Source of the DNA: Haloplanus salinarum
GTDB taxonomy: Archaea; Halobacteriota; Halobacteria; Halobacteriales; Haloferacaceae
Direction of reading: 5' to 3'
Length of the DNA stretch: 64,000 nucleotides
Assembly (NCBI RefSeq): GCF_024498175.1
Contig: NZ_CP101823.1
Location: 2,796,987-2,860,986 of the forward strand
This document shows positions 1 to 8,647 of the stretch, in pieces; position 1 is the stretch's first letter; every line of letters begins with the position of its first letter. A program made the translations under genes and the position numbers. The notes under the pieces are model-generated. The model was not told where the DNA came from, made no database searches, and saw nothing but the letters and a program-made list of their open reading frames with translations.

Positions 1-152
1 CCCGTCGTATCGGCGGAGTGGACACAGACCATCTCGCACAGCGCCGTGCCGAGGGCGCCGGCGACGGCGGCGCCGGTCCCGCCGGCGGGCGCCACGCGGG
101 CGGACGCGACGTCGTCGAGGAACCGGTCGAGCGCTCGCGTGTCGAGTGTCAC
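1..152 (-). CDS. Cyclodeaminase/methenyl-THF cyclohydrolase family protein (N-terminal fragment)
   Basis: Only the first 50 codons lie in the window; the rest continues past the left edge. The reading begins at a GTG with residues MTLDTRALDRFLDDVASARV and then carries PAGGTGAAVAGALG (about residues 22-35), the glycine/alanine-rich signature of the formiminotetrahydrofolate cyclodeaminase / FchA family, whose members interconvert one-carbon tetrahydrofolate derivatives. The GTG start is inferred; no better start lies directly upstream. Family assignment rests on the N-terminal motif only. The gene is divergent from the aminopeptidase that follows. Confidence 0.65.
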   Translation of the reverse strand, partial: MTLDTRALDRFLDDVASARVAPAGGTGAAVAGALGTALCEMVCVHSADTT

Positions 153-310
153 CGTATCCGTCGGGTTCGCGTCGCCGGCACGTAAGCGGTTCGCGTGGGC
201 GCTGTGCGAAGGCGGGCGACGTCCGTGGTTCGCGAGCGAACCGGTCGGCCGCGGCCTCTACCACGGGCGGACTCCGAAAGGCTTTGCCGCCCGCGACGGA
301 ACGGCCGTGC

Positions 311-1399
311 ATGGACCCGCGCATTCGCACGCACGCAGAGATCATCGTCGACCACTCGACGCGGATCGAGGCCGGCGACGACGTGGTCGTCAGCATGCCG
401 GCGGTCGCCGAGGACCTCGCGGTCGCGCTCCACGAGGTGCTCGGCGACCGGGGGGCGAACCCGGTGTACCTGAACAACTCCGAGCGGGCGAGCCGGGCGT
501 ACCTCCGCGCGAGCGACGACGAGGGCTTCGAGACGCCCGCCCACCAGCTCGCGCTCTACGAGGAGACGGACGCGGCCATCATCGCTCGCGGGGGGCCGAA
601 CGCCTCCGAGCAGAGCGACGTGACCCCCGAGACCAACGCCGCCTACCGCCGGGCGATGCGGCCCGTCCTCGACGAGCGGCTGGGGACGCGCTGGTGTCTC
701 ACGCAGTTTCCCTCCTCCGGGCACGCCCAGCTCGCGGGCATGAGCACCGAGGCGTACGAGAACTTCGTCTGGGACGCCGTCACGCTGGACTGGGACGAAC
801 AGCGCGAACACCAAGCGCGGATGGTCGACATCCTCGACGGCGCCGACGAGGTGCGGATCCGGAGCGGCGAGGGGACGGACGTCCGGATGTCGGTCGCGGG
901 CAACCCCACGCTCAACGACTACGGCGAGCACAACCTCCCCGGCGGCGAGGTGTTCACCGCGCCGGTCAAGGAGTCCGTCGAGGGCGAAGTCCACTTCGAC
1001 ATGCCCCTCTACCGGAAGGGCAAGGAGATCGAAGGGGCGCGAATCCGGTTCGAGGACGGGAAGGTCGTCGGCCACAGCGCCGAGCGCAACGAGGCGGTGC
1101 TCACGGGGATTCTGAACACCGACGAGGGGGCGCGCTACCTCGGCGAACTCGGCATCGGGATGAACCGCTCCATCGACCGGTTTACCTACAACATGCTGTT
1201 CGACGAGAAGATGGGCGACACCGTCCACATGGCGGTGGGGAACGCCTACGCGGACACCGTCGGCGAGGAAAACGAACGCAACGAGAGCGCCGAACACGTC
1301 GACATGATCGTCGACATGTCCGAGGACTCGACCATCGAGGTCGACGGCGAGGTCGTCCAGCGGAACGGAACTTTCGTCTTCGAAGAGGGCTTCGAGTAG
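311..1399 (+). CDS. Aminopeptidase, M29 (AmpS/PepS-like) family
   Basis: A 362-residue metallo-aminopeptidase expected to remove N-terminal residues from peptides in the cytoplasm. The five M29 metal ligands can be placed: Glu213 in LPGGEVFTAP, Glu279 in LGELGIG, His306 in TVHMAVGNAY (with the family's Tyr at 313), and His329 and Asp331 in EHVDMIVD. Length is slightly below the roughly 370-410 residues of characterised members. The ATG at 311 was chosen because the protein begins directly with the conserved MDPRIRTHAEIIVDHS block; the longer upstream frame has no family-like sequence. An AT-containing box (aaaggctttg) lies about 30 bases upstream, fitting a short-leader transcript. It appears monocistronic. 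Confidence 0.88.
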   Translation: MDPRIRTHAEIIVDHSTRIEAGDDVVVSMPAVAEDLAVALHEVLGDRGANPVYLNNSERASRAYLRASDDEGFETPAHQLALYEETDAAIIARGGPNASEQSDVTPETNAAYRRAMRPVLDERLGTRWCLTQFPSSGHAQLAGMSTEAYENFVWDAVTLDWDEQREHQARMVDILDGADEVRIRSGEGTDVRMSVAGNPTLNDYGEHNLPGGEVFTAPVKESVEGEVHFDMPLYRKGKEIEGARIRFEDGKVVGHSAERNEAVLTGILNTDEGARYLGELGIGMNRSIDRFTYNMLFDEKMGDTVHMAVGNAYADTVGEENERNESAEHVDMIVDMSEDSTIEVDGEVVQRNGTFVFEEGFE

Positions 1400-1477
1400 C
1401 GGGTCGGCCCGACGTGGCCGCGTCCGCGGACGGTCCCCCGACGTAGCTTTTTGTCGGCGACGGACGTCGCGGGTCGT

Positions 1478-2764
1478 ATGTCACGCACGGGGGAGAAAAA
1501 CCGGTGGCTCATCGCCGCCTCGGCGATGCTGATCCACCTGTCCATCGGCTCGGTGTACGCCTACAGCGTCTACCAGCGGCCGCTCCAGGAGACCCAGGGG
1601 TGGACGGTCGGTGACGTGACGCTCGGTTTCACCGTCGCCATCTTCACCCTCGGGCTGTCGACGGCGCTGTTGGGTCGGTACGTGGAGCGGTACGGCCCGC
1701 GGATCTCGGGGCTCGCCGCGGCCGTCGCCTTCGCCGGCGGGACGATGCTCGCCGGCGTCGCCGTCCGGGTCGGGAGCCACGTCGGGTTCGTGATGACCTA
1801 CGGCGTCGTCGCGGGCGTGGGACTCGGCCTGGGCTACATCAGCCCCATCTCGACGCTCGTGAAGTGGTTCCCGGACCGGCGGGGTCTGGCGACGGGCCTC
1901 GCCGTCATGGGGTTCGGCGCCGGCGCGCTGGTGACCGGGCCGCTCGCGAACCACCTGATCGAGGCGACGGACATCCCGACGACGCTGTTCGTCCTCGGGG
2001 CGGGATACTTCGTCGCGATGGCGGCGGGCGCGTGGTATCTGGAGAAGCCGCCGGAGGGGTGGATGCCGGCGGGGATCGACCCCGACGCGGTCGTCGAGGC
2101 CGACAGTCACGGCGTGATCGTCGCCGCCGACCTCGAACAGCGAACCGCGAGCGAGGCGATCCGGACGCCGCAGTTCTCCCTCGTCTGGCTGATCGTCTTC
2201 ATCAACGTCTCGGCGGGGATCATGCTCCTGTCGGTGGCATCGAACATGACCCAGTCGATCACGGGCGCGAGCGCGGCCGTCGCGGCCACCGTCGTCGGGC
2301 TGCTCGGCCTGTTCAACGGGCTCGGCCGCATCGGGTGGTCCAGCCTCTCGGATTACATCGGCCGGACGACCACCTACGGCACCTTCTTCGTCGTCCAGAT
2401 CCTCGCCTTTCTGGCGTTGCCGAACGTCACGACCGTCCCGCTGTTCGCGGCCGTGCTGTTCCTGATCGTCACCTGTTACGGCGGCGGGTTCGCCTGCCTC
2501 CCGGCGTATCTCGCGGACCTGTTCGGTACGAAGGAACTCGGGGCGATCCACGGCTACACCCTCACGGCGTGGTCGATGGCCGGGGTCGCCGGCCCGACGC
2601 TGGTGGCACGGATCGTCGAACTGACCGGCTCGTACGACCTCGCGTTCTACGTCGTGGCCGGGATGCTCGGCGTCGGCCTCGTGTGCGTGGGACTGCTCCG
2701 CTGGCGGGTGAGCGTCGTCCGCGAGGCCCAACTCGTGGGGACGCCACACGGGACGGAGCGGTAG
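1478..2764 (+). CDS. MFS transporter, OFA (oxalate/formate antiporter-like) family
   Basis: A 428-residue integral membrane carrier with about 12 hydrophobic segments. The N-terminus (NRWLIAASAMLIHLSIGSVY then AYSVYQRPL) is characteristic of the oxalate:formate antiporter branch of the major facilitator superfamily, and the cytosolic loop between helices 2 and 3 carries the RYVERYGPR motif. A central soluble loop with DPDAVVEADSHG separates the two six-helix halves. Substrate cannot be inferred: the neighbours (a peptidase upstream, AzlDC convergent downstream) give no clue. ATG 1478 is preferred because it directly precedes the conserved region; an in-frame start at 1451 would add nine residues. 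Confidence 0.85.
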   Translation: MSRTGEKNRWLIAASAMLIHLSIGSVYAYSVYQRPLQETQGWTVGDVTLGFTVAIFTLGLSTALLGRYVERYGPRISGLAAAVAFAGGTMLAGVAVRVGSHVGFVMTYGVVAGVGLGLGYISPISTLVKWFPDRRGLATGLAVMGFGAGALVTGPLANHLIEATDIPTTLFVLGAGYFVAMAAGAWYLEKPPEGWMPAGIDPDAVVEADSHGVIVAADLEQRTASEAIRTPQFSLVWLIVFINVSAGIMLLSVASNMTQSITGASAAVAATVVGLLGLFNGLGRIGWSSLSDYIGRTTTYGTFFVVQILAFLALPNVTTVPLFAAVLFLIVTCYGGGFACLPAYLADLFGTKELGAIHGYTLTAWSMAGVAGPTLVARIVELTGSYDLAFYVVAGMLGVGLVCVGLLRWRVSVVREAQLVGTPHGTER

Positions 2765-2784
2765 GCGCCGGGAGTCGTTCCACC

Positions 2785-3096
2785 TCAGAACGCGGTCCGG
2801 AAGAACACGGTCGTCCCGACGCCGAGGAGGAGCGCCGCGAGGACCGAGCCGGTCCGCCGGGCGGCGATCACCGTGACGCCGGCCGCGAGCCACGTCGGCG
2901 GCCCGGCGGTGACGACGGCGGGCGCGAGGATGGCGACGACGACGGCTCCCGGGAGGGCGTCGAGGGCGGCCGCGGCGCGGTCGGAGAGGTCGACGCGGCC
3001 GAGCAGCCAGAGACCGCCGGCCTTGGTCAGGTAGGTGACGACGGCCATGGCGAGGACGACCCCGACGGTGAGCGGAGCGAACGGCTCACCCGTCAC
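2785..3096 (-). CDS. azlD: AzlD family branched-chain amino acid export subunit
   Basis: A 103-residue protein with three to four hydrophobic helices (around residues 10-27, 47-66, 68-80 and 85-100), the normal size and pattern of AzlD. With AzlC it forms a small export complex for branched-chain amino acids in characterised bacteria; the substrate here is inferred from the family. Its start codon overlaps the end of azlC by 11 bases, a translationally coupled arrangement that supports a two-subunit transporter. Confidence 0.85.
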   Translation of the reverse strand: MTGEPFAPLTVGVVLAMAVVTYLTKAGGLWLLGRVDLSDRAAAALDALPGAVVVAILAPAVVTAGPPTWLAAGVTVIAARRTGSVLAALLLGVGTTVFFRTAF

Positions 3097-3808
3097 GCCG
3101 GATCACCACCGTCAGCGCGCCGGCGAGTGCCCCACAGGGGACGTACCACCGGCCGGGGAGCGCCGCCTCGGTCAAGACGGCGACGGCGGCGGCGACCGCC
3201 CAGGGAGCGACCGTCGACCGGCCCTCCCAGAGTTCGGTCGCGATGACGAGGAAGACGGCCGTCAGCGCGAAATCGAGGCCGTAGCGGGCGGGGTCGCCGA
3301 CGAGGCTCCCGGCCGTCGCACCGACGACGGTGGCGACCACCCAGAACGACCAGACTGCGAGGCCGGAGCCGAGCAGGAAGGCGCCCTGCCGGCTCCCGGA
3401 TCGGAGTTCGCCCATCGTCAGCGCCCAGTTCTCGTCGGCGGTGAAGAACACGCTCGCGTAGGCGTGCCGGGGCGCGAGGTGACGGAACCACGGTCGGAGC
3501 GCGGCGCCCATCAGCAGGTACCGGAGGTTGACGACGAGCGTCGTGCCGACGACGGCCACGACGGGGACGGGATCCGCCCAGAGTTCGACCGCGACCAACT
3601 GCGCGGCGCCGGCGAGCACCGTCGCGCTCATGAGCGTCGCCTCGGCCACGCTGAGGCCAGCCTCGCGCGCCAGCACCCCGAAGACGACGCCGTAGCCCGC
3701 GACGCCGAGCGCCACGGGGACACACCGGAGGTAGCCGTCGCGAACGCCCGTCGGTCCGAACCGCACCTCGTCGACACCACCGCCATCGGGATCGGGATCG
3801 CTCGACAT
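3086..3808 (-). CDS. azlC: AzlC family branched-chain amino acid export permease
   Basis: A 240-residue membrane protein. After a polar leader of about 30 residues it has the AzlC core: YGVVFGVLAREAGLSVAEA, then SATVLAGAAQLVAVELWADP, then NLRYLLMGAALRPWFRHL and FFTADENWALTM. It is the larger subunit of the AzlCD exporter, first gene of a two-gene operon with azlD. Upstream at about 3834-3843 is a gtttacgctc box suitable as a promoter element. A winged-helix regulator gene starts a little further upstream on the same strand and could control the pair, but there is no direct evidence for that. Confidence 0.88.
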   Translation of the reverse strand: MSSDPDPDGGGVDEVRFGPTGVRDGYLRCVPVALGVAGYGVVFGVLAREAGLSVAEATLMSATVLAGAAQLVAVELWADPVPVVAVVGTTLVVNLRYLLMGAALRPWFRHLAPRHAYASVFFTADENWALTMGELRSGSRQGAFLLGSGLAVWSFWVVATVVGATAGSLVGDPARYGLDFALTAVFLVIATELWEGRSTVAPWAVAAAVAVLTEAALPGRWYVPCGALAGALTVVIRRDG

Positions 3809-3879
3809 CGTGGACCGATCCTGCGGGCGCGGGAGCGTAAACTCTCGGAGAAGCGTGTTTCTCCCGGCGTGCGGACAGG

Positions 3880-4221
3880 TCAGTCAGGCGCTCCGTCGTG
3901 GAGACGGGCGTCCGTCAGGACCGTGCGGACGGCGGCGCGACCGGCGGGGGTCGGGGCGTAGCCGTCGTCACCGTCGGCGACGAACCGCCCGCGGAGCTGG
4001 CGGAGGTGGTAGTTGAACTGTCCCTTGTCCGCGACGGACGTCGCGGCACGGAGCGACGAGTAGGCGAGGGGACCGTCCGCTCGGACGAGCGCGAGGAGGA
4101 TTTCGAGGCGGTGCGGATGGGAGAGGACCGACAGCGTCTCGGCGGCGGGGTCGACGGCCGCCGTCGACGGCGGCGCCCCGGGGGCCGGCGCGTCGCTCCA
4201 CGTCCAAGTGGGGATCGCCAT
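3880..4221 (-). CDS. ArsR-like winged helix-turn-helix transcriptional regulator
   Basis: A 113-residue DNA-binding protein. Residues 25-95 form an ArsR-type winged helix: ETLSVLSHPHRLEILLAL marks the first helices and DKGQFNYHLRQLRGR the recognition helix and wing. This arrangement is common in haloarchaeal regulators that dimerise and bind short palindromes. No metal-binding cysteines are present, so it is not a classical metal sensor. It lies 71 bases upstream of azlC on the same strand. A target gene cannot be named. Confidence 0.8.
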   Translation of the reverse strand: MAIPTWTWSDAPAPGAPPSTAAVDPAAETLSVLSHPHRLEILLALVRADGPLAYSSLRAATSVADKGQFNYHLRQLRGRFVADGDDGYAPTPAGRAAVRTVLTDARLHDGAPD

Positions 4222-4288
4222 ACGAGCGCGTCACGGAAGCGACCGGCAAAACGGTTCCGGTGCGGCGGGCCGCCCGCGGTCGGTCCGT

Positions 4289-4750
4289 CTACTCCTCGTC
4301 GAGGTCGAGTTCGAACTGCTTGTTCTCGACGGCGGCGTTGAGAACGACGCTGGTGTTCGACTCGCGGATGTTGGCGTCGGTCAGCAGGGTCTTGATCTGG
4401 TCGTTCATGCCGTCGGTGTCGGGGAACTTGCCGATGGCGATGACGTCGTAGTCGCCGGTGACCTCGTAGACGCTGGTCATCTGCTTCTGGTTGCGGAGCG
4501 TCTCGGTGACGTCGGGGAGCGCGCTCCCCTCGACTTTCAACTGGAGGATGGCCGTCACGTCGTAGCCGATCGCGTCGTAGTTGACGCGCGGGGTGTAGCC
4601 CTCGATGACCCCCTCGTCCTCCAGGTCGCGGAGGTGGTTGGAAACGGTCGTGACCGAGACGTCGAGCTCCTCGGCGAGGCTCCGGAGACTGGCGCGTCCG
4701 TCGCCCAAGAGTGCGTTGATGAGCTTGGCGTCGAGATTTTCGTACGTCAT
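4289..4750 (-). CDS. lrp: Lrp/AsnC family transcriptional regulator
   Basis: A 153-residue Lrp/AsnC protein with an N-terminal winged helix-turn-helix (residues 1-60; [20 protein letters not shown] is the recognition segment) and a C-terminal RAM/ligand-sensing domain (residues about 65-150, with [16 protein letters not shown]). It is divergent from glnA with a 126-base shared intergenic region. In Halobacterium salinarum an Lrp beside glnA regulates glutamine synthetase, so a role in controlling glnA is likely here, by analogy. A TATA-like box (cttctatacc on the minus strand, 4773-4782) is about 27 bases before the ATG, indicating a leaderless transcript. Confidence 0.9.
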   Translation of the reverse strand: MTYENLDAKLINALLGDGRASLRSLAEELDVSVTTVSNHLRDLEDEGVIEGYTPRVNYDAIGYDVTAILQLKVEGSALPDVTETLRNQKQMTSVYEVTGDYDVIAIGKFPDTDGMNDQIKTLLTDANIRESNTSVVLNAAVENKQFELDLDEE

Positions 4751-4876
4751 GGCAGTTACGCACGTCCCGGGGGGTATAGAAGTTTACGAATATCCAATTC
4801 CGATCGAAGCGAAGATGAATTTGCAGACAACAAAAAGGGCTTAATACTAGGAGTATAGATTACAGCTGTCCAGAAC
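4751..4876. promoter_or_regulatory. Divergent lrp/glnA promoter region with inverted repeat
   Basis: This 126-base AT-richer region serves both genes. For lrp, the minus-strand TATA-like box is at 4773-4782. For glnA, the plus-strand box ttaatact is at 4841-4848. Overlapping and just after the glnA box is a perfect inverted repeat ATACT-AGG-AGTAT (4844-4856), placed where a bound regulator would cover the promoter; Lrp is the obvious candidate. The repeat is seen directly; its role is inferred. Confidence 0.65.
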
Positions 4877-6250
4877 ATGACGGACGAAACTGCGGCGGCT
4901 GACGGCGGTTTGACGGCGGAAGAACAGGACGTCATCGACGAGATCGACGAGGAGAACGTCGACTTCCTCCGGCTCCAGTTCACCGACATCCTCGGAACGG
5001 TGAAGAACGTCTCGGTCCCGGCGAGCCAGGCGGAGAAGGCGTTCACGGAGGGCATCTACTTCGACGGATCCTCCATCGACGGCTTCGTCCGCATCCAGGA
5101 GTCGGACATGCGGCTCGACCCCGACCCGTCGACGTTCGCGATCCTCCCGTGGCGCGACGACGAGGAGGGCGCGACCGCCCGCCTCATCTGTGACGTGATC
5201 GATACGTCGACCGGGGAGCCGTTCTCGGGCGACCCGCGTGGCGTCCTCAAAAGCGCCATCGAGCGGGCGAACGAGATGGGCTACGAGGTCAACATGGCGC
5301 CCGAGCCCGAGTTCTTCCTGTTCGAGGAGGACGAGGACGGCCGCGCGACGACCGTCACCAACGACGCCGGTGGGTACTTCGACCTCGCGCCGAAGGACCT
5401 CGCCGGCGACGTCCGGCGGGACATCATCTACGGGCTGGAGAGCATGGGCTTCGACATCGAGGCCTCGCACCACGAGGTCGCCCAGGGTCAACACGAGATC
5501 AACTTCACGTACGACGACGCGCTGTCGACCGCCGACAACGTCGCCACCTTCCGTGCGGTCGTCCGCGCCATCGCGGCCGAGCACGACCTCCACGCGACGT
5601 TCATGCCCAAGCCCATCGCACGGATCAACGGCTCGGGGATGCACACCCACATGTCGCTGTTCACGACGGACGGCGAGAACGCCTTCCACGACGGCGACGA
5701 CGAGTTCAACCTGAGCGACACGGCCAAGAGCTACCTCGCCGGCATCCTCGAGCACGCCCCGGCCATCACGGCCATCGCCGACCCGACGGTCAACTCCTAC
5801 AAGCGGCTGGTTCCGGGGTACGAAGCGCCCGTCTACGTCGCCTGGTCCGACCGCAACCGCTCGGCGCTCATCCGCAAGCCCGCGGCGCGCGTGCCCGCGG
5901 CCTCCCGGATCGAGCTCCGGTCGCCGGACCCGTCCTGTAACCCCTACCTCGCCTTCGCGGCCATGATCCACGCCGGCCTCGACGGCATCGAGCGCGACCT
6001 CGACTGCCCGGAGCCGGTTCGGGAGAACATCTACGAGTTCGACGAGGAGAAACGCGAGGAGTACGGCATCACGACCCTGCCCTCGAACCTCGGCGAGGCC
6101 GTCGCCGCCCTCGAGGAGGACGAAGTCATCCAGAACGCCCTCGGCGACCACGTCTCCGAGAAGTTCGTCGAGGCCAAATCCCAGGAGTTCGGCGAGTACA
6201 TCGTCGAGGTCTCCGACTGGGAGATCGACCGCTACCTCGAGAAGTTCTGA
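4877..6250 (+). CDS. glnA: Glutamine synthetase, type I
   Basis: A 457-residue GS-I enzyme joining ammonia to glutamate with ATP hydrolysis, forming the usual dodecamer in the cytoplasm. Recognisable blocks run in order: [17 protein letters not shown] (residues about 62-78), [11 protein letters not shown] with metal-binding glutamates, [12 protein letters not shown] in the ATP/metal region, and [10 protein letters not shown] with [17 protein letters not shown] in the glutamate site. An acidic N-terminal extension of about 20 residues is typical of haloarchaea. The length fits the GS-I alpha group, which lacks adenylylation control. It is divergent from lrp and is followed directly by a hairpin element that starts on its stop codon. 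Confidence 0.96.
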   Translation: MTDETAAADGGLTAEEQDVIDEIDEENVDFLRLQFTDILGTVKNVSVPASQAEKAFTEGIYFDGSSIDGFVRIQESDMRLDPDPSTFAILPWRDDEEGATARLICDVIDTSTGEPFSGDPRGVLKSAIERANEMGYEVNMAPEPEFFLFEEDEDGRATTVTNDAGGYFDLAPKDLAGDVRRDIIYGLESMGFDIEASHHEVAQGQHEINFTYDDALSTADNVATFRAVVRAIAAEHDLHATFMPKPIARINGSGMHTHMSLFTTDGENAFHDGDDEFNLSDTAKSYLAGILEHAPAITAIADPTVNSYKRLVPGYEAPVYVAWSDRNRSALIRKPAARVPAASRIELRSPDPSCNPYLAFAAMIHAGLDGIERDLDCPEPVRENIYEFDEEKREEYGITTLPSNLGEAVAALEEDEVIQNALGDHVSEKFVEAKSQEFGEYIVEVSDWEIDRYLEKF

Positions 6251-6330
6251 TAGCGATTATTGTAAGCCAATGCCGACGTGTTGCCGAACGGGGCGGCAAC
6301 ACGCCGGTAAACGGTTACAATAATCGCTAT
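6250..6330. repeat. Nested inverted-repeat element after glnA (copy 1)
   Basis: An 81-base element with 16-bp perfect outer arms: ATAGCGATTATTGTAA (6250-6265) and its complement TTACAATAATCGCTAT (6315-6330). Inside is a second stem, GTGTTGCCG (6278-6286) with CGGCAACAC (6294-6302), closed by a 7-base loop. The first base is the final A of the glnA TGA stop codon. A related copy lies at 32938-33019, also on a stop codon. It probably acts as a 3' processing or termination structure, or is a dispersed repeat; the sequence cannot decide. Confidence 0.85.
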
Positions 6331-6399
6331 GACCGCGACCGCCCGCGACCTTTTTCGACGCGTCGACCGCCGAGCCGCGGCTCGCGCGTTCGTCGACGA

Positions 6400-7257
6400 T
6401 CAGCGGAGGGCAATCAGTCCCGGAAGCGCGAGCAACAGCGCCACGACGCCGCCGGCGATGCCCGCCGTGGCGGGGAGCGAGACGCCGCCCTCGAGGACGA
6501 GGGCGACGACGGCGGCGACGGCGGGCAGGACGGCGAGCGAGGCGACGAGGCGCCGCGTGGAGTCGGGCGCGGCGACGACCCGGTCGGCGGCGAGATGCCA
6601 GCCGATGAGTCCGCCCCCGGCGGCGGCGACGGCGACCACGGTGTCCTTGACGACGGCGACGGCGACGGCGACGACGCCGACGCCGACGGCGACGCCGAAG
6701 ACGCGGCGGGTGTCGGCGACGGTCACCCGCTCGGGGACGACGCCGGGCCCGAGGCGGAGGGTCGCGGCGAGGAAGGCGAGGCCGGCGGCGACGCCGGCGA
6801 CGACGTCGACGAGGTAGTGGACGCCGATGACGACCCGGGAGAGCGCGACCAGGGCGACGAGCGTGCCGGCGGCCGCCACGAGCGTGCGCGAGCGCCGCCG
6901 GGCCGGGAGCAGGGCGACCAGGGCGCCGTAGACGACGGTCGCCCCGAGGGCGTGGCCGCTCGGGAAGCCGTAGCCGTCGACCCCCGCACCGGGCGGGCGG
7001 GGGAGCGCGAAGGCGTGTTTGAGCGCGAGCGTGAGCGTGAAGGCGCCGAGCGCGAGGCCGAGGGCGGCGGCCATCCGGGGGGCGTCGACGTCGAGTCGGT
7101 TCGCCAGCAGGTAGGCACCGACGACGAGGACGAACAGCGTCAGCGGATCGCCGAGACGGGTCACGAGGCCGGCGAGCGCGACGACGGCCTCGGGCAGCGT
7201 CTCGACGACGGCCGTCTCGCCCACACCCCGGTCGGCGACGCGGGCGGGGAGCGACAT
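6400..7257 (-). CDS. PAP2 superfamily membrane phosphatase
   Basis: A 285-residue multi-spanning membrane protein with the three PAP2 (lipid phosphatase) motifs: KHAFALPRP (KX6RP type), GFPSGHA (PSGH type) and SRVVIGVHYLVDV (SRX5HX3D type), which supply the phosphate-binding residues and the catalytic histidine. Members dephosphorylate lipid phosphates or pyrophosphates at the membrane; the substrate is not predictable. The C-terminal third adds several further hydrophobic segments. The ATG at 7257 is preferred over one at 7284 because a TATA-like box overlaps 7283-7290, exactly where a leaderless start at 7257 would need it. The coding sequence near 6640-6720 is a run of GAC/GGC-type triplets encoding Val/Ala repeats. 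Confidence 0.85.
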   Translation of the reverse strand: MSLPARVADRGVGETAVVETLPEAVVALAGLVTRLGDPLTLFVLVVGAYLLANRLDVDAPRMAAALGLALGAFTLTLALKHAFALPRPPGAGVDGYGFPSGHALGATVVYGALVALLPARRRSRTLVAAAGTLVALVALSRVVIGVHYLVDVVAGVAAGLAFLAATLRLGPGVVPERVTVADTRRVFGVAVGVGVVAVAVAVVKDTVVAVAAAGGGLIGWHLAADRVVAAPDSTRRLVASLAVLPAVAAVVALVLEGGVSLPATAGIAGGVVALLLALPGLIALR

Positions 7258-7282
7258 ATCTCGTGGCTGTGGGTGGAGCGTC

Positions 7283-7290
7283 ATATATTC
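7283..7290 (-). promoter_or_regulatory. TATA-like box of the PAP2 gene
   Basis: Minus-strand gaatatat lies about 28 bases before the ATG at 7257, the spacing of a haloarchaeal leaderless promoter. It overlaps an alternative ATG at 7284 and therefore argues for the downstream start. Confidence 0.6.
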
Positions 7291-7310
7291 CCGCCTTCCG
7301 GTGTCACCCC

Positions 7311-8567
7311 TCAGCGCCGGAACCGACGCACGGCGTCGAGCGCGCGGCCGGGCGTGTTCAGCAGGGAGAGCCCGGCGCCCACGAGGACGAACAGCGCGTA
7401 GAGGCCGAGCGTCGAGAGGAAGATGACGATCATCGCGACCAGCGCGATCAGGTCGGAGAGGAGGTAGAAGGCGCCGAGGGTCATGATCGTCCCGTAGAGG
7501 AGGACGAGGTAGGGGCCCCAGCCGCGGGCGTGCCCGCGGCGCATCCGGCGACGGACGTACGCCTTCAGGTCGTCCTCCAGTTCCGGCCGGTCGACCGTCC
7601 GATCCTCGACGTCGGCCTCGAAGGCGTCCAGGTCGGCACGGACCGCCTCGACCCGTTCGGCGAGGTCCTCGATGTCCGGTGCCGGGGAGGGCTCCGCGTC
7701 GCGTCGCGTGTCGTCTCCGGTCATTGCCGTCGTCACGTCGTCTCGGCCCCGCGGATGTTGTACCTGCCGGTTCGGGGCGGTCGTTCGTCCCGCGAGGACG
7801 GCGTTGAGCGTCGCGCCGACGAGCAACACCATCCCCGCGAGGTAGAACCACGTCACGAGCAGGAGGACGGCACCGAGAACGCCGTAGACCGCGAACCGAC
7901 CGCTCGTCGTCGCGATGGCGGCGTAGAGCGCGAAGGCGGTCCCGAGGAGCGCCCAGCCGAGCGCCCCGAGGAGGGCACCGGGCACGGCCTCGCGGGGTGA
8001 GAGATCGACCGCGGGCGTCACGTAGTACACCGGGAAGAGGGCGGCGAGGAGAACGGCGAAAAAGAGCAGGGGAGCCCCGACGGACGCCACGGGCAGGCGG
8101 AGGACGGCGACGGCGCCGATGAGGGCGATCCCGCCGAAGGCGCCGACGCCGACGGCGACGAGGGACGTCACGCCGGCACGGACGCTCCCGAGGAAGCCAC
8201 GGGGGGTCGTGCCGTAGATCCGGGCGAAGGCGGTGTCGACGCCGCGAAAGAGCTTGAGCGAACTCCAGAGGAGGAGGGCGACACCGACGAGGGTGACTCC
8301 GCCCTGGCCGGTCGTGTTCGCCAGCGCGTCGCCGACGAGCCCCCGGCCGACGGGGAGGAGATACCGGCCGGCGAGGTCGACGACGGCCGTCCGAAGCGAC
8401 GGGCCGCCGACCGTCGTCGCGACGAGGGTCGCAAGCACGAGCAGGGGGAGCACGGAGACGAAGGCGTAGTAGGCGATGCTGGCGGCCAGCGTGGAGACGT
8501 CCCGGTCACGAACCTCGCCGGCGACGGCGCGCGCGACGGCGAGCGACCGAGCGAGTCGAGCGGACAC
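7311..8567 (-). CDS. YihY/BrkB (UPF0761) family membrane protein
   Basis: A 418-residue membrane protein. Residues about 1-285 form the YihY/BrkB domain with six hydrophobic helices, including the family blocks STLAASIAYYAFVSVLPLLV near the N-terminus, LWSSLKLFRGVDTAFARIYG and a C-terminal TWFYLAGMVLLVGATLNAVL. Then comes an acidic charged linker (PAPDIEDLAERVEAVRADLD) and an extra pair of helices near the C-terminus, an extension not found in bacterial BrkB proteins. Function is unknown for the family. GTG 8567 was chosen since cttttgcc lies about 27 bases upstream and the preceding frame lacks hydrophobic or family-like sequence. Confidence 0.8.
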   Translation of the reverse strand: MSARLARSLAVARAVAGEVRDRDVSTLAASIAYYAFVSVLPLLVLATLVATTVGGPSLRTAVVDLAGRYLLPVGRGLVGDALANTTGQGGVTLVGVALLLWSSLKLFRGVDTAFARIYGTTPRGFLGSVRAGVTSLVAVGVGAFGGIALIGAVAVLRLPVASVGAPLLFFAVLLAALFPVYYVTPAVDLSPREAVPGALLGALGWALLGTAFALYAAIATTSGRFAVYGVLGAVLLLVTWFYLAGMVLLVGATLNAVLAGRTTAPNRQVQHPRGRDDVTTAMTGDDTRRDAEPSPAPDIEDLAERVEAVRADLDAFEADVEDRTVDRPELEDDLKAYVRRRMRRGHARGWGPYLVLLYGTIMTLGAFYLLSDLIALVAMIVIFLSTLGLYALFVLVGAGLSLLNTPGRALDAVRRFRR

Positions 8568-8647
8568 GCCGCCCGATTCGGGCGGCGAGGGCAAAAGACC
8601 GTGGTCGCGCCGGCTCGCGGCGGCACCGCCGTCCGCCACCGGCGCCG

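Noticed and set aside
2785-3808. Large plus-strand frames across azlD and azlC (1864-3246 and 3035-3961).
   Set aside because: They are shadows; the minus strand encodes two recognised membrane proteins with coupled overlap.
6630-6720. Run of GACGGC-type triplets as a microsatellite.
   Set aside because: It lies inside the PAP2 gene and encodes a Val/Ala-rich membrane helix; explained by codon use.
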